NCBI GenBank assembly: GCA_002005325.1
Contig: CP017315.1
Location: 1,612,001-1,676,000, forward strand
Direction: 5' to 3'
From: Candidatus Tokpelaia hoelldoblerii
GTDB taxonomy: Bacteria > Pseudomonadota > Alphaproteobacteria > Rhizobiales > Rhizobiaceae
DNA length: 64,000 nucleotides
Shown piece by piece: positions 34,613 through 43,985 of the stretch. Position numbers and translations under genes: made by a program. The first letter of the stretch is position 1; each line of letters begins with the position of its first letter. The notes under the pieces are model-generated. The model saw only the letters and a list, made by a program, of their open reading frames with translations. It made no database searches and was not told the DNA's origin.

Positions 34613-35264
34613 AGATGACAAGCCTTCCCTCATCAAGCACCATACGGCGCGCGTCCACCTGCTCCATCAGGCCAAGGTCATGGGTGGCAATCACCACGGC
34701 CGTGCCAAGACGGTTGAGCTCGATAAACAGGCGCAGCAGGCGGCGCGCCAGCGGCGGATCAACATTGCCGGTCGGCTCGTCCGCCAGCAGAATTTCCGGC
34801 CGGTCTATCAGCGCCCGGGCAATCGCGGCACGCTGTTTTTCACCGCCCGAAAGCACCTGCGGCACAACATGCATGCGCTCACCCAGGCCCACCCATTGCA
34901 GCAGTTCTTCAACCTCGGCGCGGGTGCCCGCCTCATCCCGTCCGCGCACCCGCAACGGCAGCGAGACATTTTCATAGGTGGTCATATGATCAAGCAGGCG
35001 GAAATCCTGAAATACAATGCCGATACGGCGGCGTAACTGCGCCATATCGCGGCGTTCCAGCCCGGCGGTATTGCTGTCAAACACGCTGATCAGGCCGCGG
35101 GTGGGTTTTAACGCCAGAAACATCAGCTTCAGCAATGTGGTTTTGCCTGCGCCCGAAGGGCCGGTCAGAAACTGGAATGAACCGGAAGGGATATTGAAGC
35201 TGACATCATGCAGAATCTCCGTTCCCATTCCATACCGCATACCAACATTGTTAAAACGAATCAC
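34605..35264 (-). CDS. ftsE: Cell division ATP-binding protein FtsE
   Basis: The 219-residue ATPase has Walker A TGPSGAGKTTLL, signature LSGGEKQRAAIARAL, Walker B ILLADEPTGNVD and switch histidine in IATHDLGLM. The start is GTG at 35264, which gives the standard MIRFNNVGMRYG beginning; no better ATG exists upstream. It overlaps ftsX and is divergent from hpt. Confidence 0.96.
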   Translation of the reverse strand: MIRFNNVGMRYGMGTEILHDVSFNIPSGSFQFLTGPSGAGKTTLLKLMFLALKPTRGLISVFDSNTAGLERRDMAQLRRRIGIVFQDFRLLDHMTTYENVSLPLRVRGRDEAGTRAEVEELLQWVGLGERMHVVPQVLSGGEKQRAAIARALIDRPEILLADEPTGNVDPPLARRLLRLFIELNRLGTAVVIATHDLGLMEQVDARRMVLDEGRLVIYD

Positions 35265-35410
35265 AACCGCACCATCTGTTTTTTTTCAAGCCCGCCTTCA
35301 TCCTTTTTAAAACAGGTTTGAAAAAAACTGAAAACCTTTTTTAAAAAAATTGCTCTTGGACGCCAGTTATGCTAACACAGGCACAAACAATAGCAAATTA
35401 AAGCGAAACC

Positions 35411-35974
35411 ATGCCTGTTATTGACGGAAAAACTGTTGATATCCTGTTTTCTGAACAGGAAATCGCCCAACGCAACAAAGCCCTTGCAGAAGATATCGCC
35501 AAAAGCCGGCCACAGAATCTGCTGGTTTTGCCCATTCTCAAAGGTTCCTTTGTCTTTGCCGCCGATCTTATCCGCGCCCTGCACAAAGCCAACGTCTCTT
35601 CCAGTGTCGAGTTCATCACTGTCTCCAGCTATGGCGCGGGGCAGACAAGCGGTGATATCCATCTGCTGCATGACCTCGACAGTGATGTTACAGGCCGTGA
35701 TATCCTGCTGGTTGATGACATTCTGGAATCGGGCAAAACCCTGCATTTTGTTGCCGAGCTGATGAAAAAACGCGGCGCCCGCAGTGTGGCGATCGCCGTT
35801 CTGCTCGACAAGCACACGCGCCGGAAAGCACCGGTTGAGGCAGATTATGTCGGCTTTCCCTGCCCTGACCAGTTTGTTGTCGGTTACGGCATGGACGCAG
35901 CACACGCTTTCCGCCAGCTGCCTTTTGTCGGTATCGTGCGCGAAAGCCCGCCTGTTCTTGAAAAAAAGCCTTGA
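35411..35974 (+). CDS. hpt: Hypoxanthine phosphoribosyltransferase
   Basis: The 187-residue purine salvage enzyme makes IMP (and GMP) from hypoxanthine (guanine) and PRPP. It shows PILKGSFVFAADLIRAL, the flexible-loop SSYG, and the PRPP-binding motif ILLVDDILESGKTL near residue 97. FPCPDQFVVGYGMD near 158 contacts the purine. It is divergent from ftsE across 146 bases and followed by a small terminator before fbaA. Confidence 0.94.
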   Translation: MPVIDGKTVDILFSEQEIAQRNKALAEDIAKSRPQNLLVLPILKGSFVFAADLIRALHKANVSSSVEFITVSSYGAGQTSGDIHLLHDLDSDVTGRDILLVDDILESGKTLHFVAELMKKRGARSVAIAVLLDKHTRRKAPVEADYVGFPCPDQFVVGYGMDAAHAFRQLPFVGIVRESPPVLEKKP

Positions 35975-35981
35975 GGGGCTT

Positions 35982-36001
35982 AACATCATGCTGATGTTTT
36001 T
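35982..36001 (+). terminator. Short terminator-like hairpin after hpt
   Basis: AACATCA and TGATGTT form a 7-bp stem with a 3-base loop followed by TTT, eight bases after the hpt stop. It may only partly end transcription before fbaA. Confidence 0.5.
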
Positions 36002-36025
36002 ACAGCAAAAGCCAAGGAGAACTTT

Positions 36026-37090
36026 ATGGCTCGTATTACACTAAGACAATTGCTGGATCATGCTGCTGAACATAATTATGGCGTGCCTGCCTTCAACATC
36101 AATAATATGGAACAGGCGCTTGCCATCATGACGGCGGCTGACGCGACAGATTCACCGGTCATCATTCAGGCCTCGCGCGGGGCGCGCGCCTATGCCAATG
36201 ATATCATGCTCAAGCATATGATGGACGCGGTGACGGAAATCTATCCGCATATTCCCGTCTGTGTGCATCTTGACCACGGCAACGGGCCGGAAACCTGCCT
36301 TACCGCCATTCAAAGCGGCTTCACCTCGGTGATGATGGACGGTTCGCTGAAAGAAGATGGCAAAACCCCTGCCGACTGGGACTACAATTCCGGTGTAACC
36401 CGCAAGGTGGTGGAAATGGCGCATCTGGGCGGCGTTTCGGTTGAAGGTGAACTCGGCGTGCTCGGCTCGCTTGAAACCGGCATGGGTGAAGCGGAAGACG
36501 GCCACGGCGCGGAAGGCAAACTGTCGCACGACCAGTTGCTGACCAACCCGGCGGAAGCCGTCAAATTCGTCAGGGAAACCAGGGTGGACGCCCTTGCCAT
36601 CGCCATGGGCACCTCGCACGGCGCTTATAAATTCACCCGCAAGCCGGACGGATCGGTGCTGGCGATGAATGTGATTGAAGAAATCCACCGCCTGCTGCCG
36701 AACACCCATCTGGTTATGCACGGTTCGTCTTCTGTGCCGGAAGACTTGCAGGAAATCATCAACCGTTATGGCGGTGAAATGAAGCCGACATGGGGCGTGC
36801 CGGTTGAGGAAATCCAGCACGGTATCCGCAACGGTGTGCGCAAGGTGAATATTGACACCGACAACCGCATGGCGATGACCGGCCAGATCCGCCGTATCTT
36901 CAGTGAAAACCCGGCTGAATTTGACCCGCGCAAATATCTTAAACCGGCGATGGACGCAATAACCAAACTGTGCAAGCAGCGCTTTGAAGAATTCGGCACC
37001 GCCGGACACGCGCACGCCATCAAGCCGATTGCGCTGACAGAAATGGCAAAACTCTACAAGGCTGGCAAGCTCGATCCCGTTTTTGCCTGA
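36026..37090 (+). CDS. fba: Class II fructose-bisphosphate aldolase
   Basis: The 354-residue zinc enzyme splits fructose 1,6-bisphosphate in glycolysis and makes it in gluconeogenesis. Zinc and catalytic residues are in VCVHLDHGNGPE (near residues 76-87), the loop VEGELGVLGSLETGMGE, GTSHGAYKF and LVMHGSSSVPED, and the phosphate-binding NIDTDNRMA. It is of the longer (about 350-residue) subtype. A strong AAGGAGAAC site precedes the ATG, and a bidirectional terminator follows. Confidence 0.96.
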   Translation: MARITLRQLLDHAAEHNYGVPAFNINNMEQALAIMTAADATDSPVIIQASRGARAYANDIMLKHMMDAVTEIYPHIPVCVHLDHGNGPETCLTAIQSGFTSVMMDGSLKEDGKTPADWDYNSGVTRKVVEMAHLGGVSVEGELGVLGSLETGMGEAEDGHGAEGKLSHDQLLTNPAEAVKFVRETRVDALAIAMGTSHGAYKFTRKPDGSVLAMNVIEEIHRLLPNTHLVMHGSSSVPEDLQEIINRYGGEMKPTWGVPVEEIQHGIRNGVRKVNIDTDNRMAMTGQIRRIFSENPAEFDPRKYLKPAMDAITKLCKQRFEEFGTAGHAHAIKPIALTEMAKLYKAGKLDPVFA

Positions 37091-37110
37091 CCACAGTTGA
37101 CAGCTGATAT

Positions 37111-37147
37111 AAAAACCGCCCGTTCAGTTTTTGAACGGGCGGTTTTT
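37111..37147. terminator. Bidirectional terminator between fba and the lipoprotein gene
   Basis: AAAAACCGCCCGTTCA (37111-37126) pairs perfectly with TGAACGGGCGGTTTTT (37132-37147) around a 5-base loop. T tracts on both strands let it serve fba (+) and the convergent lipoprotein gene (-). Confidence 0.9.
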
Positions 37148-37167
37148 CTTTTGATCGTTTGCCATTA

Positions 37168-37800
37168 TTACTTATTTTTCTTTTTAGCGGCGCGCTGTTT
37201 CTTGTCTTCCGTGTCACCCAGATCGCCAACCGGCGCGGTATCGGCGGGTTTACGATATTCCAGCGGCGGCTCGCTCAGATATTTCCGGCTTGTCGCCGTA
37301 CCCCCGGCGGCAGACTGTTTGCGGCGGCGGTATTCTTCGCGCTGTTTTTTTGCCGTGACAGGATCCGCGGTGAAATTCTCGCGCTCACGCGTACGGTCAA
37401 TGCCGTTTGACAGATAGCGCTTGCCAGCCTTGCCACCATCCTGCACAATGGGCGAAACATAATTGCGGTTATCGCGATTGGCGGTTGCCTCATCACGCAA
37501 ACGCTTGCGGCGTTCTTCCGGTGATTCCGGCCAGTCAGCGCTGCGGGCGCGGACGATATTTTCCTGTGGCGGCGGCAAGGTTGACAATTCACCGGCAGCA
37601 GGACGCACCAGTTCAGGCCGCGGCTTTGTATCCAGATTCATATTGGACGTGGAAGGCTTGACCGCAACGATATTGGACATATCCTCAATGAGTTGTTCGC
37701 CGCTGGTCTTGCCCGTGCCATAAGTCGGCCCGGCCCGGCAGCCGGAAAGTCCCAAACCGATAACCGCCACACCGGCGGCCAGAAGCCCCGTTCTTTTCAT
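37168..37800 (-). CDS. Putative lipoprotein with charged, disordered body
   Basis: The 210-residue precursor has a clear lipoprotein signal (MKRTGLLAAGVAVIGLGLSG, then C at 21). The rest is rich in Arg, Lys, Pro and Asn (for example PESPEERRKRLRDEATANRD and KKQREEYRRRKQS) and ends in AAKKKNK, so it is probably largely disordered in the periplasm. ATG 37800 is chosen because AAGGTGACT precedes it and the signal starts there. I recognise no named family, although similar proteins beside ileS occur in rhizobia as far as I recall. It follows ileS by 72 bases on the same strand. Confidence 0.75.
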   Translation of the reverse strand: MKRTGLLAAGVAVIGLGLSGCRAGPTYGTGKTSGEQLIEDMSNIVAVKPSTSNMNLDTKPRPELVRPAAGELSTLPPPQENIVRARSADWPESPEERRKRLRDEATANRDNRNYVSPIVQDGGKAGKRYLSNGIDRTRERENFTADPVTAKKQREEYRRRKQSAAGGTATSRKYLSEPPLEYRKPADTAPVGDLGDTEDKKQRAAKKKNK

Positions 37801-37872
37801 AGTCACCTTGTATTCCTCTCGAAAATCATGCCGTAATCTATCACAATACGGCACTTCCGTCTATCCTGCCTG

Positions 37873-40782
37873 TCACAACCGGCCCAGAGCGCGCAGCTCA
37901 TGCAGGGCCGCCGCATCACGCGCCGAGACATCAGGATAAGCCGGATCACTGCCGACATCCTGCGTATAACGCCACGAACGGGCGCATTTTTTGCCCGCCG
38001 CCTTTTCCGGCTGAACGGCCACGCCGGGCACATCGTCCAGATGATAAGCGTTTTCCGGCAGTTGCGCATTGGTGATAGCGATATCACTGGTAATGCAGAT
38101 CTCCGCCATATCCATGCCGGTAACGGCTTCCAGCAAGGCCGGATCGGTAATACCGACCACAGGTGCAGCCTCAAGTGAAGACCCTATACGCTTGGCGGCG
38201 CGCTCAACCTCAAGCGCGCCGGTGACAGCCCGGCGCACCTGGCGGATTTTATGCCAGCGGGCGGCCAGAGCCTCATCGCGCCACTCAGCCGGTGCGGCGA
38301 AGAACTGTTCCAGATGAATGGAACGGGCATCTGCTTTAAATTCAAGCCATGCTTCTTCCGTGGTAAAAGGCAGCATTGGCGCCAGCCATGTGACAAAACG
38401 CTTGAAAATCTCACGCACAGTCTGCAAGGCCGCCCGCCGCTTGATGGAAGACGGCGCGTCACAGTACAGCGCATCCTTGCGAATATCGAAATAGAATGCC
38501 GACAAGTCTATAATGGCGAAATCCAGCAGGGCGCGGATGATACGCTTGAAATCAAAACGGTCATAATCAGCGCGGATTTGCCCGTCAAGTTCATGCAGAC
38601 GGTGCAACATGAATTTTTCCAGTTCCGGCATATCATCAAGCGGCAGGGTTTCACCCTCATCATGCGCCAGTGTCCCCAGCATCCAGCGGATGACATTGCG
38701 CAGTTTGCGATAGGAATCAACACTGGTCTGGATAATGCTTCTGCCCAGCCTCTGGTCTTCCCAGTAATCAGTGCTCATCACCCACAGGCGCAGAATATCA
38801 GCGCCGGATGATTTCATCACATCCTGCGGACTGACGACATTGCCGAGCGATTTGGACATTTTCTTGCCCTGCTCGTCAAGCGTAAAGCCGTGCGTCACCA
38901 CCGTATCATAAGGTGCGCGGCCACGGGTGCCACAGCTTTCCAGCATGGAGGAATGGAACCAGCCGCGATGCTGATCGGAACCTTCAAGATAAACATCCGC
39001 CGGCCATTTCAAATCGGGGCGGTCTTCCAGCGTGAAGGTGTGGGTGCAGCCGGAGTCAAACCACACATCAAGAATATCACGCACCATCTCCCACGGTTCA
39101 TCTTCTCTCTCGCCCAGGAAACGTTCACGCGCACCATCGGCAAACCAGGCATCCGCCCCTTCTGCTTCAAAAGCGGCAAGCACACGGGCATTGACCGTCT
39201 TATCACGCAAGATATTGCCGTCCTTGTCAGCAAACACTGCGATCGGCACACCCCATGCGCGCTGGCGCGACAGCACCCAGTCGGGGCGATCTGCCATCAT
39301 GGCGCGCAGACGGGTCTGCCCGGCAGACGGCACAAAGCGGGTTTCATCAACAGCCTTGAGCGCGCGCGAGCGCAGGGTTGAACCGTCACCAAGGTCTTTA
39401 TCCATAAAGACAAACCATTGCGGTGTATTGCGGAAAATCACCGGTTTTTTTGAACGCCAGCTATGCGGATAGGAATGTTTCACCCGTCCGCGGGCAAACA
39501 GCCGGCCGGCGGCAATCAAAGCGGCAATCACCGCCTTGTTGGCGTCACCCGTCTTGCCATTATCATCAATCACCCGTGCTGCGCCGCCTTCACGCCCCGC
39601 ATCAAAACCCGGAGCGTCCGCCGTGTAAAAACCGGCGTCATCAACGGGGAAAGGAATAGAAGCGTCAATGCCACGCTCCGCCAGCAATTTGCCGGAAGCC
39701 ATCCATACGTCAAAATCTTCCCGCCCGTGGCTGGGCGCGGTATGGACAAAACCGGCACCCGCCTCATCCGTCACATGATCACCGGCGAGCAGCGGCACGC
39801 GGAATGTATAGCCCAGACCTGCCAGCGGGTGAGCAAGTTCCATTGCCTCCAGTTCCTGCCCGGAAACATCGCGCAAGCGTTTAAAGGTGAGTTTGGCTTT
39901 GGCGGCGCTTGCCTCAGCCAGACTGTCGGCAAACAGCAGCTTTTCTTGCGGCTGCGGGCCGAAGTTATTTTCTGCCGACTCTACCTGATAAAGCCCGTAG
40001 GACACGCGCGGCGAAAATGCCACCGCGCGGTTGCCGGGAATTGTCCACGGCGTTGTTGTCCAGATAACAACAAAGGCATCCTGCAAATCAGGAGCGGACG
40101 CTTTTTGCACCGGAAACTTGACCCAGATGGTATCGGATTCATGATCGTGATATTCAACCTCTGCTTCCGCCAGCGCCGTGCGCTCGACCACCGACCACAT
40201 CACCGGTTTGGAACCACGATACAACTGGCCGGACATGGCGAATTTCATCAGCTCACCGGCAATGCGCGCCTCAGCATGAAACGCCATCGTAGTATAGGGA
40301 TTTTTAAAATCGCCGATAATACCAAGGCGCTTGAACTCTTCCGCCTGCACGCCGATCCAGTGGGTGGCAAAGGCGCGGCATTCCTGCCGGAATTCATTGA
40401 CAGGCACTTCATCCTTGCTTTTACCGGCATTGCGGTATTTTTCTTCAATCTTCCACTCAATCGGCAGGCCGTGGCAATCCCAGCCCGGCACATAATTGGC
40501 GTTATGCCCACGCATTTGAAACGAGCGGATGATAACATCCTTCAAAATCTTGTTCAGCGCGTGGCCGATATGGATATTGCCATTGGCATAGGGCGGGCCG
40601 TCATGCAGCACATAAAGCGGGCGGTCTTTGGCGTCCTCGCGCAACCGTGTATAAAGATCGATCTCTTCCCAGCGTTTGACCAGTTGCGGCTCGCGCTCGG
40701 GCAAACCGGCGCGCATGGGAAAATCTGTCTGCGGCAGAAAAAGGGTTTTTGAATAATCTTGCGTCTTGTTTTCAGCTGTCAT
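37873..40782 (-). CDS. ileS: Isoleucyl-tRNA synthetase
   Basis: The 969-residue class I synthetase charges tRNA-Ile and edits misactivated valine. The HIGH motif is in ANGNIHIGHALNK near residue 70 and KMSKS is in GKKMSKSLGN near 641, with the editing domain between them (TTTPWTIPGNRAVAF, and VHTAPSHGREDF). The C-terminus is short and lacks the four-cysteine zinc finger of E. coli IleS; only one or two cysteines are visible there (GKKCARSW). The ATG is at 40782. A 376-base gene-free region precedes it; ribF, its common upstream neighbour, is not present. Confidence 0.97.
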   Translation of the reverse strand: MTAENKTQDYSKTLFLPQTDFPMRAGLPEREPQLVKRWEEIDLYTRLREDAKDRPLYVLHDGPPYANGNIHIGHALNKILKDVIIRSFQMRGHNANYVPGWDCHGLPIEWKIEEKYRNAGKSKDEVPVNEFRQECRAFATHWIGVQAEEFKRLGIIGDFKNPYTTMAFHAEARIAGELMKFAMSGQLYRGSKPVMWSVVERTALAEAEVEYHDHESDTIWVKFPVQKASAPDLQDAFVVIWTTTPWTIPGNRAVAFSPRVSYGLYQVESAENNFGPQPQEKLLFADSLAEASAAKAKLTFKRLRDVSGQELEAMELAHPLAGLGYTFRVPLLAGDHVTDEAGAGFVHTAPSHGREDFDVWMASGKLLAERGIDASIPFPVDDAGFYTADAPGFDAGREGGAARVIDDNGKTGDANKAVIAALIAAGRLFARGRVKHSYPHSWRSKKPVIFRNTPQWFVFMDKDLGDGSTLRSRALKAVDETRFVPSAGQTRLRAMMADRPDWVLSRQRAWGVPIAVFADKDGNILRDKTVNARVLAAFEAEGADAWFADGARERFLGEREDEPWEMVRDILDVWFDSGCTHTFTLEDRPDLKWPADVYLEGSDQHRGWFHSSMLESCGTRGRAPYDTVVTHGFTLDEQGKKMSKSLGNVVSPQDVMKSSGADILRLWVMSTDYWEDQRLGRSIIQTSVDSYRKLRNVIRWMLGTLAHDEGETLPLDDMPELEKFMLHRLHELDGQIRADYDRFDFKRIIRALLDFAIIDLSAFYFDIRKDALYCDAPSSIKRRAALQTVREIFKRFVTWLAPMLPFTTEEAWLEFKADARSIHLEQFFAAPAEWRDEALAARWHKIRQVRRAVTGALEVERAAKRIGSSLEAAPVVGITDPALLEAVTGMDMAEICITSDIAITNAQLPENAYHLDDVPGVAVQPEKAAGKKCARSWRYTQDVGSDPAYPDVSARDAAALHELRALGRL

Positions 40783-41158
40783 GATACATGTCTCATAAAG
40801 GATTGCATTGGAAACGGATAAATCCCGGCCCTTGCCCCAGTGAGGCGCTCACCTGCAGGGAAAGGCCGGGCTGCTCATTCGCCGCTGAAGCTGTATCATC
40901 AAAAAACACACCATAGTTGTTTGTCATAGCCAGATTATTGTCACCATGATTTAAGCTTTTACACTGCAAACGCCACAAAGAAAACCCCTTACGCTGCTGA
41001 TCAGGTGTTAAAGCCTCTTCCCGCCGCTTCGCTCCTGCCTGTTTATCCGTCAGATTTTGACAGAATCAATGCGCTGATCCTGTATCGCGGCAAACAAAAA
41101 ACCCCGTATGGAAAACCATACGGGGCTCTTGTTCAAATTTCAAATCAATCGGAATTGA
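40783..41158. other. Gene-free region between ileS and the first omp gene
   Basis: This 376-base stretch should hold the ileS promoter on its left and contains the omp terminator at 41095-41125 on its right. A 61-codon frame (40793-40978, -) has no family likeness or good ribosome site and is not called. I see no tRNA, T-box or other RNA element. Confidence 0.5.
41095..41125 (-). terminator. Terminator of the first omp gene
   Basis: CCCCGTATGG (41102-41111) and CCATACGGGG (41116-41125) form a perfect 10-bp stem with an AAAA/TTTT loop; leftward it is followed by a TTTTTTG tract. Confidence 0.88.
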
Positions 41159-41857
41159 TTAGAATTTGTAGGCAACACCAACGCGGAAGTCATTGCTTGT
41201 GTAGTCAACCTTAACGCGGTCAACCCCGAAAGCAGCTGCCGGACGATAGCTCTTGTCACCGAGATCGGTGTAACGGTATTCAAGACGAACCAGGATGTTG
41301 TCGGTTACAGCATAGTCAAGCCCTGCGCAGATTGTCCAGCCAGTGAAGGTGTCATCATCGCTCCAGCGGTTGTCGGCATTACCAGCCTCAGTCAGGCTCG
41401 ATTTAACTTTGCCATAAGCAACACCAGCGGCTACGTAAGGCAGGAAACGATCCATGGCGTAACCGGCGCGAACGCGGGTTGCACCCTGCCATTCCTGCTT
41501 CAGGCGGGCAGTATAATCCGTACCGCGCTTCTTCTCTTCCAGGTCGCCCCAGACGAAATCGGTTTCAAGGCCGAGGATGATGTTGTTGCCAGCATCAAAG
41601 TTGTAACCGGCATAGAGGCCACCGATGAAACCATCCGGATCTACCGAACGCTTGGTTTTCACAGCGCCGGCACGGGTTTTCACATCTGTGTCACCCCATG
41701 AACCGCCGATCTGGCCACCGGCATAGAAGCCCTGCCAGCTGAATGCCGGAGCGGTAGCTACAGCAACGGGTTGCTGATAGGTAACAACATCAGCAGCCTG
41801 CGCGCCATTAGCAGCGATAAGTGCAACTGCAGAAGCAGCCAAAAGATACTTTTTCAT
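41159..41857 (-). CDS. Omp25/Omp31-like outer membrane beta-barrel protein (copy 1)
   Basis: The 232-residue precursor has a signal peptide (MKKYLLAASAVALIAANGAQ, ending AQAAD) and an 8-stranded barrel of the Brucella Omp25/Omp31, Bartonella Hbp type. Hallmarks are WQGFYAGGQIGGSWGD, GFIGGLYAGYNFDAGNNIIL, VRAGYAMDRFLPYVAAGVAYG, LVRLEYRYTDLGDKS and the C-terminal DFRVGVAYKF ending in Phe. ATG 41857 is chosen over a TTG two codons upstream. This copy is the most diverged of the three, with a different segment after strand 1 (KTRAGAVKTKRSVDPD). Relatives are surface antigens, and some bind heme. Confidence 0.93.
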   Translation of the reverse strand: MKKYLLAASAVALIAANGAQAADVVTYQQPVAVATAPAFSWQGFYAGGQIGGSWGDTDVKTRAGAVKTKRSVDPDGFIGGLYAGYNFDAGNNIILGLETDFVWGDLEEKKRGTDYTARLKQEWQGATRVRAGYAMDRFLPYVAAGVAYGKVKSSLTEAGNADNRWSDDDTFTGWTICAGLDYAVTDNILVRLEYRYTDLGDKSYRPAAAFGVDRVKVDYTSNDFRVGVAYKF

Positions 41858-42044
41858 TTTCAAATTCCTTTACTATCTCAAGGTTATGGCGGCAATATAA
41901 GCATCCCCCTTCCCTCATGCTATGACAAAAATGCAACACTTGCCTTTTTATTAATAAGGCAAACCTTAATATTCATTATTTTCAATATGTTACGCAGGAA
42001 AAACCGGTAGATTTCCATCCTATCACACATCTGTGATATGCAAG

Positions 42045-42078
42045 AAAAGGCCCGCACAGCTGTCTGTACGGGCCTTTT
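42045..42078 (-). terminator. Terminator of the second omp gene
   Basis: AAAAGGCCCG (42045-42054) pairs with CGGGCCTTTT (42069-42078), with an inner ACAG/CTGT pair; leftward it ends in TTTT. Confidence 0.85.
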
Positions 42079-42097
42079 TCCGCCTGATTTCAGAGAA

Positions 42098-42793
42098 TCA
42101 GAATTTGTAGGCAACACCGGCACGGACATCGTGTGTCTCATATTCAGCCTTGCCATGCAGAACACTTTTCCGGCCGAAAGACTTGTCGCCCAGATTGGTA
42201 TAACGGTATTCAAGACGCAACAGGACATTGTCCATGACAGCATATTCCGTACCGGCGCCGACAGTCCAGCCGACCATAATCTTGTTCATGCCGCTGCGGA
42301 CTTCTGTGCCGTCCGCCAGCGCCCGTTCAAAAAGATCAGCCTTGACCTTGCCATAGGCAAAACCGCCGGCAACATAAGGCAGCCAGCGGTCATAACCATA
42401 GCCTATACGGATACGGGTGGCGCTGTTCCATTTCTGCCTGATTTTGCCTTCGTAATAATGGGAAAAGCCATCTGTAAGAAAACGCGATTTATCTTTCAGG
42501 TTGCCCCAGACAAAATCTGTATCGAGGCCGAGGACCACATTGTTACCGGCGTTAAAGTTATAACCGAAATAGAGACCACCGAAAAAACCATCAGCATCCG
42601 GTGAAAAACGCCGGTCAACCGGATCAACCGCAAAGCCGCGGCCTTTCACTGTGGATTTTGACCATGAACCGCCGATCTGACCACCGGCATAGACCCCTTC
42701 CCAGTTGAATACAGGCGCAATAACATCGGCGGCCTGCGCACCGGAAGCAGCAATCAAGGCAAAAGCAGATGCTGCAAACAAGTATTTTCTCAT
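42098..42793 (-). CDS. Omp25/Omp31-like outer membrane beta-barrel protein (copy 2)
   Basis: The 231-residue precursor (signal peptide ending GAQAAD) has the same barrel motifs: WEGVYAGGQIGGSWSK, GLYFGYNFNAGNNVVL, TRIRIGYGYDRWLPYVAGG, LLRLEYRYTNLGDKSF and a C-terminal AGVAYKF. ATG 42793 is preferred because AAGGAG lies seven bases upstream; ATG 42799 is too close to it. It shares the segment RGFAVDPVDRRFSPDADGF with copy 3, which copy 1 lacks, so copies 2 and 3 are the closest pair. Confidence 0.93.
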   Translation of the reverse strand: MRKYLFAASAFALIAASGAQAADVIAPVFNWEGVYAGGQIGGSWSKSTVKGRGFAVDPVDRRFSPDADGFFGGLYFGYNFNAGNNVVLGLDTDFVWGNLKDKSRFLTDGFSHYYEGKIRQKWNSATRIRIGYGYDRWLPYVAGGFAYGKVKADLFERALADGTEVRSGMNKIMVGWTVGAGTEYAVMDNVLLRLEYRYTNLGDKSFGRKSVLHGKAEYETHDVRAGVAYKF

Positions 42794-42924
42794 CCTCATA
42801 CTCCTTACTAACTTTGAGATGATAACAGGATATATAAAACGCTTGGGCTTCTCTTCCACAATAAAAAGACAATTAAATGCGTACAGGGTTTTCAACAGGG
42901 TTATTTTTAACCAATAAGCATATA

Positions 42925-42958
42925 AAAAAACCCGCGCAGTCGCCCGCGCGGGTTTTTT
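42925..42958 (-). terminator. Terminator of the third omp gene
   Basis: AAAAAACCCGCGC (42925-42937) pairs with GCGCGGGTTTTTT (42946-42958) around an 8-base loop; leftward the stem runs into a T tract. Confidence 0.88.
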
Positions 42959-42976
42959 CAGACTGATCGCAGCCGA

Positions 42977-43693
42977 TCAGAATTTGTAGGCAACACCGAC
43001 GCGGATGTCATGTGTTTTGTACTTGACCTTGCCGTGCAGTTCTTCTTTCAGACCGAAGGACTTGTCGCCAAGATCGGTATAACGGTATTCAAGACGAACC
43101 AGAACGTTATCGGTGACAGCGTATTCTGTACCGGCGCCGATGGTCCAGCCGGTCAGGTTCTTGTCAATGCCGCGAGTGAGTTCTGTACCGTCAGCCAGAG
43201 TGCGGTCGAGAAGACTGGCCTTGACCTTGCCATAGGCAACACCAACAGCCAGATAAGGCAGCCAGCGATCATAACCATAGCCGAAACGAACACGGGTTGC
43301 ACCGTTCCACTTCTGTTTGATCTTGCCTTCATAGTAATGAGCGAAGTCAGATGTCCATACATGTGACTTGTCGTCCATATCGCTCCAGACAAAGTCTGTA
43401 TCGATGCCGAGGATCACGTTGTTGCCGGCGTCAAAGTTGTAACCGGCATAAATACCACCAACAAAACCGCTGGCATCCGGTGAAAAACGTTTGTCAATCG
43501 GGTCAACAGCAAAGCCGCGGCCTTCAATCTTGGACTTTGACCATGAACCACCGATCTGACCACCGAAATAGAAACCCTGCCAGCTGAATGTCGGCATAGG
43601 AATCGGTTCCTGATAGATAATATCAGCAGCCTGGGCGCTGCCGACTGTAACAAATGCAGCGACCGATGCTGCAAGAAGATGCCTGATTTTCAT
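42977..43693 (-). CDS. Omp25/Omp31-like outer membrane beta-barrel protein (copy 3)
   Basis: The 238-residue precursor (signal peptide ending GSAQAAD) has WQGFYFGGQIGGSWSK, GIYAGYNFDAGNNVILGI, TRVRFGYGYDRWLPYLAVG, LVRLEYRYTDLGDKSFG and HDIRVGVAYKF. ATG 43693 is preferred, since GGAGA lies seven to eight bases upstream; ATG 43699 is nearer than usual to it. The 292-base region upstream holds no gene and should contain its promoter. The array order (-) is copy 3, copy 2, copy 1, each followed by its own terminator. Confidence 0.93.
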   Translation of the reverse strand: MKIRHLLAASVAAFVTVGSAQAADIIYQEPIPMPTFSWQGFYFGGQIGGSWSKSKIEGRGFAVDPIDKRFSPDASGFVGGIYAGYNFDAGNNVILGIDTDFVWSDMDDKSHVWTSDFAHYYEGKIKQKWNGATRVRFGYGYDRWLPYLAVGVAYGKVKASLLDRTLADGTELTRGIDKNLTGWTIGAGTEYAVTDNVLVRLEYRYTDLGDKSFGLKEELHGKVKYKTHDIRVGVAYKF

Positions 43694-43985
43694 TTCCATT
43701 CTCCAATGCGTTCAATTGCAATGCAGAGGGATATAGGGGAAGGCCAACAAATTTCTGTAGCAAAAAAGCAACACAAAGAAAAACTCGTATTTGCCCTGTC
43801 TTTTTCATTTTCCATCACAGCCGTTTATTATCGGAATATGCCGGAAAAACAGCGGCAATGCAGACAAGTCCATCCGCATTGCCTTTTCTTTATTTATGTT
43901 GAGGATCTTCAGGTTTTCTCAGATAACGCACCGGAACAGCTGTGTAGCAGCCCCTCCCCCGCTCCGGCAAGGCACCCTGCAAATG

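Noticed and set aside
39463..40752. Open frame of 429 codons antisense to ileS
   Set aside because: It mirrors ileS, is rich in His/Arg as antisense frames of this base composition often are, and lacks recognisable domains.
40793..40978. 61-codon frame in the gap upstream of ileS
   Set aside because: No ribosome site, no hydrophobic or conserved pattern, and it fills a region where the ileS promoter is expected.
42977..43693. The omp array considered as a mobile or phase-variable cassette
   Set aside because: No transposase, terminal repeats, recombinase sites or homopolymer tracts are present; it looks like ordinary tandem duplication.
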